Notes under the pieces: generated by a model | Database searches by the model: none | Told to the model about the DNA's origin: nothing | The model's input: only the letters and a program-made list of their open reading frames with translations | Position numbers and translations under genes: made by a program | Source: JAXHLG01 sp034522495 | GTDB lineage: Bacteria; Patescibacteriota; Minisyncoccia; Moranbacterales; DUUL01 | Length of the DNA stretch: 64,000 nucleotides | Direction: 5' to 3' | NCBI GenBank assembly: GCA_034522495.1 | Contig: JAXHLG010000002.1 | Coordinates: 186,001-250,000, forward strand | Shown here: piece after piece, positions 58,998 through 64,000 of the stretch | Position numbering within the stretch: position 1 is the first letter of the stretch | Layout of the letters: each line of letters opens with the position of its first letter

Positions 58998-59252
58998 ATG
59001 CTTTGTTTTAAGTGTCATTTCCCAGGATTTGCTTTTGTTGCATCTAAGAACACATTTATGATCACCCTCCTTTTTATCATTACAAAATTTTTTAACGTTC
59101 TTTCAGTCTCTTGGCTGTGGTTTATTTTTACCATTATTGCAGATTTATATTTTTTTCTAAAAAAAGATTCTGAGATTGAGCAAGGTTTTGCGGATGGTTT
59201 TAAAGAAGGTCAGAAATCACAAAAGGATGAAGAATATTCAGATTATTTTTAG
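58998..59252 (+). CDS. Small hypothetical membrane protein
   Basis: 84 residues with two hydrophobic stretches (about 20-36 and 41-54, FFNVLSVSWLWFIFTIIADL) and an acidic tail (EQGFADGFKEGQKSQKDEEY). The N-terminal MLCFKCHF is atypical, so the start could be the ATG at 59058. Unknown family, AT-rich, first of a run of such genes. Confidence 0.5.
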   Translation: MLCFKCHFPGFAFVASKNTFMITLLFIITKFFNVLSVSWLWFIFTIIADLYFFLKKDSEIEQGFADGFKEGQKSQKDEEYSDYF

Positions 59253-59277
59253 TCAAGAGTATTATTAATACAAGCTC

Positions 59278-59913
59278 ATGAAAAAGTTTAAACCAATTAA
59301 TATATTAAAGATAATAATTGGGGTTGTGATATTCATAATAATAATTGTGTACTCATACAACTCTTTTACCACCAAAAATTGGGGAAAATCAGGTACAATC
59401 AAAAACGAGACAGAAAAAATAATCAAGTCCCCTTCTGAAAGAGCATTGTCTGTAGCAACTGAAGAATACTTAGAATTTATTACGGAAGACAAGGAAAGAA
59501 GAGATAAATACTTTAGTAAGTATTCTGAGGAAAGAAAAGCAAAAGAAGCAATTTTAAATAGAGCTTCATATTTAGATAAGAATATTGAGGATTTAATTTT
59601 TATAGAAAAATTGACTGAAAAGAAGAAAGCAAGGAGAAAAAACACCTCTCAAAAAGAAATAACCGAGAAAGTGAAGCAGACTCCAACAGTAATCGATCAA
59701 TCTGAATCAATGCTCGAAAAATTAGAACAAGAAGAGGCACAAGAATGTCAAAAAGAAATAACTAAATACAACGCTTGCTTGACTGAATATAGCGCCAAGA
59801 TGGCAGAATACAATGCTTGCCTTAGTGAATCTGCTGATCCAAATTCATACCGATATAATTCCTACTGCTCAGAACCATTCAATTTATGTATCAAACCAAG
59901 CTGTGCTTATTAA
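59278..59913 (+). CDS. Hypothetical membrane-anchored protein with Cys-rich C-terminus
   Basis: A 211-residue unknown protein. A membrane anchor at about 10-26 (ILKIIIGVVIFIIIIVYSYN) is followed by a long Lys/Glu/Arg helical region and, from residue 160 on, six Cys (ECQKEITKYNACLTEYSAKM and AYSxC-type turns to the C-terminus, CIKPSCAY). The design recalls the Cys-rich protein at 39885, although the sequences differ. It shares style with 59970 and 61012 (one anchor plus charged helices), and these may be parts of one envelope structure; this is inference. Confidence 0.55.
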   Translation: MKKFKPINILKIIIGVVIFIIIIVYSYNSFTTKNWGKSGTIKNETEKIIKSPSERALSVATEEYLEFITEDKERRDKYFSKYSEERKAKEAILNRASYLDKNIEDLIFIEKLTEKKKARRKNTSQKEITEKVKQTPTVIDQSESMLEKLEQEEAQECQKEITKYNACLTEYSAKMAEYNACLSESADPNSYRYNSYCSEPFNLCIKPSCAY

Positions 59914-59969
59914 GTTGGAACATGAACATGGATTTACCAAAACTTGGTAAAATTTAATTTAAAATATAC

Positions 59970-60725
59970 ATGGAAATCAATTTAACAAAACATTGGCATT
60001 ATTTATTGGCTTTAATCATCCTTTTTATTTTTGACAAGATAACTCCCTCGAGTTTTATTATAAGTGCAGTCGGTAGTTTTCTTTTGCTGTTATTAATTGT
60101 TATGTGGATAAATTTTGCCAAAAACAACAAACAAAATACAGTTGTGAAATCAACTAAAAAAGATAAAAAGAATAGCGATAAAATCGACAACAAAGAAGGT
60201 TATGAATCCAAACAAAAAAATCAACTATTAAAGAATGTTGTTATCGTGGGAATTGTTATCGTGAGCATATCTGTTGCTTATACTTTTTTAATCATGCCGA
60301 TAAAAAAAGAATATGATTTAAAAAGATGTCTAGAAGATTCAGGAGAGATATATGAGAGAAAAAAGAATGAGATAGATTCCCACATAAAATCACTTGAAGA
60401 AGAAAAGAAAGTTTTGGAAAAAGAGGCCAACGGAGAAATAGAAGAGTTTGATGAGAATAATCCGGAGCCTAAAGTTCAGGATTACCCTGAAAAAACAGGC
60501 AATAAAGAAGATGGAGATAAGACACTTGTTACTAAAATACTTGAAAGTAATGACAAGAATTGGGATTATATCAATGCTCACGCGGAATGGCGATCGAAAA
60601 GAAGAAGCATCTTTGAACCTGTGCGAAAAATAGAAGACAAGATTAATTTAATTAAAACAGATTATGAGAAAATACAAAATAACAAAAACAAAAGAGATGA
60701 AAGATGTTTCAAGCTTTATAAATAA
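59970..60725 (+). CDS. Hypothetical membrane protein with coiled-coil domain
   Basis: 251 residues. Three hydrophobic segments in the first 110 residues (about 12-24, 29-46 and 91-108) enclose a basic loop (KSTKKDKKNSDKIDNKEGYE). The rest is a charged coiled coil (LEEEKKVLEKEANGEIEEFD and RKIEDKINLIKTDYEKIQNN). No family recognised. AT-rich like its neighbours; it is 56 bp after the previous stop and probably in the same unit. Confidence 0.55.
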   Translation: MEINLTKHWHYLLALIILFIFDKITPSSFIISAVGSFLLLLLIVMWINFAKNNKQNTVVKSTKKDKKNSDKIDNKEGYESKQKNQLLKNVVIVGIVIVSISVAYTFLIMPIKKEYDLKRCLEDSGEIYERKKNEIDSHIKSLEEEKKVLEKEANGEIEEFDENNPEPKVQDYPEKTGNKEDGDKTLVTKILESNDKNWDYINAHAEWRSKRRSIFEPVRKIEDKINLIKTDYEKIQNNKNKRDERCFKLYK

Positions 60726-60756
60726 TTGTTGTGTTTTATAAATTTAAATAGCAATA

Positions 60757-60939
60757 TTGAATAAAATCGAATTCATTTTAGATAAGTTTGTAAAAAAGTT
60801 TCCTAAATCAAAACTATCAACCTCTTTTCTAATTGGTTTTTTAGCATGCCTTCTGTTCTGGATTGATAATGTATTATTATTTTATTTGATTTTGTTTTAT
60901 GTAATAATCTTAGGAATAACATTAGCAGATAAAAAATGA
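60757..60939 (+). CDS. Small hypothetical membrane protein
   Basis: 60 residues starting at a TTG, with one long hydrophobic region (about 20-57, STSFLIGFLACLLFWIDNVL onward) probably making two helices, and no other features. Starts 31 bp after the previous stop, which supports membership in the same unit. Low information content. Confidence 0.4.
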   Translation: MNKIEFILDKFVKKFPKSKLSTSFLIGFLACLLFWIDNVLLFYLILFYVIILGITLADKK

Positions 60940-61011
60940 TGTTGAGACTTGAAATCTTATCCATGTAATTAAAATCGCAAGAGATCTTAAGCTAAACTGA
61001 AGACAAGTAAA

Positions 61012-61824
61012 TTAGAAACTGATCCCTAAAGAAGATAAAAATTGGAGAGTTGAAATCAGTGGCATGACTCCAGAGTCAGCATAGTCATCAACTTGGTTTC
61101 TTGCTGATCCAATTTGGATCAATAAATTATTTAAATCAATCTTTTTTTTCTGCAAAAGGTTTAATTCCGATTCATAAGGCGATGCTTTTCCTTCTATTGT
61201 TAATATATTATCAGGTTGATTATAAATATCATTAATTATTTCATTTAATTCTGCGGTCCTGCTATTAATATCCTCTATTTCTTCTTTTATTTCATCTTCT
61301 TGATTAGAAAGTTCATTTAAAATTTTGCTTGCCTTCTCATTTCTCCTTTTTTTGTTTTCATCTAATTCCTTTTCTTCTTTATCAATTTTAATAATTGGTT
61401 TGTTTGTTTCCGGAGGGTTATTGTTTTTAAAAACAGATCTCCACTTTTTCATCGCGTCTTCTTTTTTGTCCTTGAAGTCACGCTCCTCTTTCTCCTCCTC
61501 TTTCTTTTCATTAGTGTATACTTGCTTTTCTTCTGTTTCATTACTGCCTTCAATCTCTTTCTCTACCCTTATTTCCTCCTCAATTTCTTCAATTTTATTT
61601 TTATTTTCAAGGTTATCCGGTTCTTTTAAATCAATTTTCGTCTGTTCTTCCTGATTATCCTTTTTAGTTCTACTATTTTTAACAGCAATGCTACTTATAC
61701 TTTCTTTATCTTCTTTATTCTCCTTTTGCTTCTTTGAGTCTATGTAGTTATAACCGAGCAGAAAAGAAGAAAATAGCCAAAAAATAACTATTCCCCCTAA
61801 AACGAAATTTATTTTTTTCATCAC
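61012..61824 (-). CDS. Hypothetical anchored coiled-coil protein
   Basis: 270 residues. An N-terminal membrane anchor (about 6-24, VLGGIVIFWLFSSFLLGYN) is followed by a long Lys/Glu-rich disordered or coiled-coil region and a more regular C-terminal part (EEDINSRTAELNEIINDIYN-like, ending ISTLQFLSSLGISF). No family recognised. It faces the previous cluster (convergent). Confidence 0.5.
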   Translation of the reverse strand: MMKKINFVLGGIVIFWLFSSFLLGYNYIDSKKQKENKEDKESISSIAVKNSRTKKDNQEEQTKIDLKEPDNLENKNKIEEIEEEIRVEKEIEGSNETEEKQVYTNEKKEEEKEERDFKDKKEDAMKKWRSVFKNNNPPETNKPIIKIDKEEKELDENKKRRNEKASKILNELSNQEDEIKEEIEDINSRTAELNEIINDIYNQPDNILTIEGKASPYESELNLLQKKKIDLNNLLIQIGSARNQVDDYADSGVMPLISTLQFLSSLGISF

Positions 61825-61880
61825 TAATCTATTATTAATAAATATTTATAACATCCTATTACACTACATGATAAAAATCA

Positions 61881-61930
61881 AATAAATAGTGAGCCAGGGT
61901 GGAGGGTAAATCACACAAAAACGGTTCTTG
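61881..61930. repeat. 50-bp direct repeat, left copy
   Basis: aataaatagtgagccagggt to acaaaaacggttcttg; 47 of 50 positions match 63820-63869. Confidence 0.85.
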
Positions 61931-61966
61931 CCTTATTTGTTCGGCTCTATTTGGATTTGCAAAATA

Positions 61967-61996
61967 AAACAAACACTTAACAGAGTGTTTGTTTAA
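61967..61996 (-). terminator. Intrinsic terminator of the cassette
   Basis: Stem aaacaaacact / agtgtttgttt with a 6-nt loop, 18 bp past the stop at 62015 on the reverse strand. Confidence 0.7.
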
Positions 61997-62014
61997 CAAA
62001 ATTTACAACCGGAT

Positions 62015-62524
62015 TCACGCAACATTAGGTTTTTTAAAGAAATCAACCTCTGTTTTTTTAATATATTTATCTATGCCCTTTAATAGTAGAGAGGCTCTTT
62101 TTTGGGAAATTTCAGCTGGTTTCTCTTTCCAAACCTTGAATATAATATCTTTGTTTAGTTTCTTTTGAGCTAAATGGCACAGACTTAAAGAGCTTTTAAC
62201 ATCTCCCTCTTTTAGATTTAATACATCCAGTAATCTTGAATCTATAATTTTATTCCATTTGTCTTTGGAGAGTTCGCCAGTATTTATTGAGGTTTTATCA
62301 ATACAGAGATCTCCATTGTAAAATTTGCACGGAATGCATATGTCATCCCCTTCAATAGTTATTCTTAAATTTACTTGGGGGTCTTCAAGAATTTTATTGC
62401 CAACCCGCCAAAAATCATGACCGAAAGCTTCATCTGGAACAAATTCATCATAGCCTGCTCCATGAAGCTTTATGATATCCAAAAAATGATGCGGTTTTAT
62501 TAAAATAGTTTCTTGTTTATTCAT
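62015..62524 (-). CDS. DUF1284-like protein
   Basis: A 169-residue protein resembling DUF1284: an N-terminal LIKPHHFLDIIKLHGAGYDE motif (family: RPHHLLC...GYS) and a later DDICIPCKFYNGDLC with a Cys pair. Some members are proposed to bind an Fe-S cluster. Here the first signature Cys is replaced (PHHFLDI), but CIPC and the following Cys remain. It is 48 bp downstream of a PP-loop gene on the same strand, with a hairpin agccggtc/gaccggct-like between them, so the pair may work together. Confidence 0.65.
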   Translation of the reverse strand: MNKQETILIKPHHFLDIIKLHGAGYDEFVPDEAFGHDFWRVGNKILEDPQVNLRITIEGDDICIPCKFYNGDLCIDKTSINTGELSKDKWNKIIDSRLLDVLNLKEGDVKSSLSLCHLAQKKLNKDIIFKVWKEKPAEISQKRASLLLKGIDKYIKKTEVDFFKKPNVA

Positions 62525-62529
62525 TGTTT

Positions 62530-62566
62530 TGTTAAAGCCGGTCTCTCGCTTTCGGGAAACCGGCTC
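62530..62566 (-). terminator. Hairpin between the two cassette genes
   Basis: Stem aagccggtctc / gaaaccggct with an inner tctcgctttcggga hairpin. It may lower transcript passage from the PP-loop gene into the DUF1284 gene. Confidence 0.4.
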
Positions 62567-62572
62567 TGTTAC

Positions 62573-63682
62573 TTAATTTAAAGTTCTTATATATCGACTC
62601 TCCTTGCAAAAATTATCAATCTTTGGTATTAACTCTTGTATATCCAATTCTTCGCATAATTTGTGCACCTCCGATATCGTTAGCTTGATTTTTTCACGAT
62701 ATGAATACAATCTTTGAAGAGCGTAATCACGGCTTATAATACGGTGCCTTACCATTGAACTTAACTTATTTTCGAGCTCTGTATGACCAAGCAGACCATA
62801 ATAAAAGAGATCTTTAAATGATTCAACTTGGCAATCGAAGTGCCAACTTTTCATAGGTTTTTCCCAGCTCAAGTTCTTTTTGACCTCCTCTTCGTAAAAA
62901 AAGGGGTTATTAGGAAAGTAGCGATCAAATGAGAAGTGTTGGATCTGAGAGTAAAATTCGGGCATTGAAGAAAAAATTTCTCCAGAAGGCCAATACTCGT
63001 GATCTTTTTTGATCGTTTCAATATTATCGGAGTGCTGATAACGACTATTTTCATATAAGCAGTTTAGGATGCCATCTCTATAGGAACCTCCGCCTCTTTT
63101 TTCTAATAGAGAGAGTTTGAATGGGTTTTGCTCTAAGTAGGAATTAGCATTTATATATTTACTTATTCCAAATTTTAAACCCTCTTCAAACATTCTACCC
63201 CTTATGCCATATCTACATCCAGCGCAAAGAGCGACTTTTATCATCGCAGCATCAGGCTTATCAAGAAAAGCCTTTAGGTTCTTCTTAAATCGGGGAAGAA
63301 AAATATCATCTCTAACTATTACCAATTCAGTTTTTAGTCTTTCCTGAGCTTTTCTTAGATTGTTCATCGCTACTGGGTGCACCAAGTCTACTTTGTTGTG
63401 ATTGAAGGCCACTACTTTTTCTGAACCAAGTATTTCAACCATCTTCATCCAAGCATAAAGACTATCTTTGCCACCGCTAACAGTTACACCTACCTTTTCT
63501 CCTTTTTCCAAGTTTAAATTTGATGACAAAGCATCAGCTCCTTGAAATGACTTATCTTCATGTTGGTGACAAAAAGAACAAACACGGTATCCATTATTTC
63601 TGTAAATTGAAATTCCACAATAAGTATCGGGAATAACACAGAAATCACAAGCTAAATTAGCAAAATCATGCGTGTAATTCAT
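62573..63682 (-). CDS. PP-loop ATPase, N-acetyl sugar amidotransferase-like (WbpG family)
   Basis: A 369-residue PP-loop enzyme. It has a zinc-ribbon-like N-terminus (DFCVIPDTYCGISIYRNNGY, then VCSFCHQHE) as in WbpG/PseA/LegX-type sugar amidotransferases, the adenylation motif KVGVTVSGGKDSLYAWMKMV at about 62-81, and later CAGCRYGIRGRMFEEGLKFG with a Cys pair. Such enzymes typically activate a carbonyl with ATP to allow amidation or thiolation. The usual glutaminase partners HisH/HisF are not adjacent; a DUF1284-like gene is instead. Start ATG at 63682, followed on the outer side by the right direct repeat. Substrate unknown. Confidence 0.7.
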   Translation of the reverse strand: MNYTHDFANLACDFCVIPDTYCGISIYRNNGYRVCSFCHQHEDKSFQGADALSSNLNLEKGEKVGVTVSGGKDSLYAWMKMVEILGSEKVVAFNHNKVDLVHPVAMNNLRKAQERLKTELVIVRDDIFLPRFKKNLKAFLDKPDAAMIKVALCAGCRYGIRGRMFEEGLKFGISKYINANSYLEQNPFKLSLLEKRGGGSYRDGILNCLYENSRYQHSDNIETIKKDHEYWPSGEIFSSMPEFYSQIQHFSFDRYFPNNPFFYEEEVKKNLSWEKPMKSWHFDCQVESFKDLFYYGLLGHTELENKLSSMVRHRIISRDYALQRLYSYREKIKLTISEVHKLCEELDIQELIPKIDNFCKESRYIRTLN

Positions 63683-64000
63683 TTTATAGCTCCTAACTTT
63701 TGAAGGTTCAAGAGTCGACAGTAATTATTTTAAACTAATAATATTATGAGGTCAATCGGTCGTGGTTGGGATATCAATCCTAAATTCAAATCTGGAAGGC
63801 ATCATAATATTTTAATTAAAATAAATAGTGAGACAGGTTGGAGGGTAAATCAAACAAAAACGGTTCTTGTTTCCTTCGCCAGGCGGAGCCGAAATTAGTT
63901 AGAAAGTGTGAAAGTTTAGAAAGTGGGAAAAGTCAGATATTGGTTGTTGAATACTATAAAATAATCCACTATGATCAACTAATAAACCCGACAAGCACTG
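63683..64000. other. Right end of window
   Basis: It contains the promoter region for the cassette genes (AT-rich, no clear consensus), the right copy of the 50-bp repeat (63820-63869), a gccaggcggagccgaaattag stretch and aaagtgtgaaagtttagaaag repeats. No gene. Confidence 0.5.
63820..63869. repeat. 50-bp direct repeat, right copy
   Basis: Matches 61881-61930 at 47 of 50 positions in the same orientation and bounds a two-gene cassette of about 1.9 kb. Confidence 0.85.

Larger units (their letters stand above)
61825..62014. repeat. Left end of the 62-64 kb cassette
   Basis: It contains the 50-bp direct repeat (61881-61930) and a terminator hairpin aaacaaacact/agtgtttgttt (61967-61996) for the genes that follow on the reverse strand. 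Confidence 0.75.

Overview
The window looks like a chromosome segment of a Candidate Phyla Radiation (Patescibacteria) bacterium, most likely in the Parcubacteria group. This is inferred from gene content: a short TruB, a pyruvate kinase that ends early, a CPR-style VirD4/TraG-like ATPase beside very acidic coiled-coil proteins, many small membrane proteins, small GIY-YIG and four-helix-bundle proteins, an rRNA block without 16S, and intergenic DNA packed with short repeats. No 16S gene is present to place it further.

Layout. 1-7.6 kb: three acidic, coiled-coil-rich proteins (the first runs off the left edge) and a type IV secretion-like ATPase. 8-11 kb: DUF378 protein, flavodoxin-fold reductase, truB and a coiled-coil protein. 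11.4-16.4 kb: an [FeFe] hydrogenase locus with a membrane protein, a TM1266-type regulator and HydC/HydB/HydA-like subunits, i.e. a trimeric NADH-linked hydrogenase without its maturases here. 17-24 kb: pgeF, a ferritin-like protein, YjbQ, a Nudix protein, a secreted protein and a REC-domain protein. 24.6-29.6 kb: a 23S-5S block whose 23S gene is swollen to about 4.5 kb by nine related intervening sequences. 29.7-35 kb: recO, lemA, a four-helix-bundle gene placed between lemA and htpX, and pyk. 35-45 kb: accessory DNA with a tRNA-Ser plus GIY-YIG nuclease, a small zinc-finger cassette between direct repeats, an IS481-like element between two copies of a 65-residue gene, a partly duplicated membrane gene, a P-type ATPase, and a RAYT transposase inside a cluster of its REP palindromes. 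45.4-51.4 kb: a purN-purL-purM block. 52-57 kb: DUF134 and DUF5320 genes, an AbrB-like protein, dnaG and rpoD. 58-64 kb: tRNA-Arg plus a second GIY-YIG nuclease, AT-rich unknown membrane proteins, and a two-gene cassette (DUF1284 and a PP-loop amidotransferase-like protein) between 50-bp direct repeats.

The strongest signals beyond ordinary annotation are the nine 23S intervening sequences, the RAYT/REP system, two MITE families (one with three copies and 6-bp target duplications), the tRNA + GIY-YIG pairing seen twice, and several gene cassettes bounded by direct repeats. Coding-strand composition also changes from G-rich to C-rich just after the 5S gene, as expected near a replication terminus or at a rearrangement boundary.
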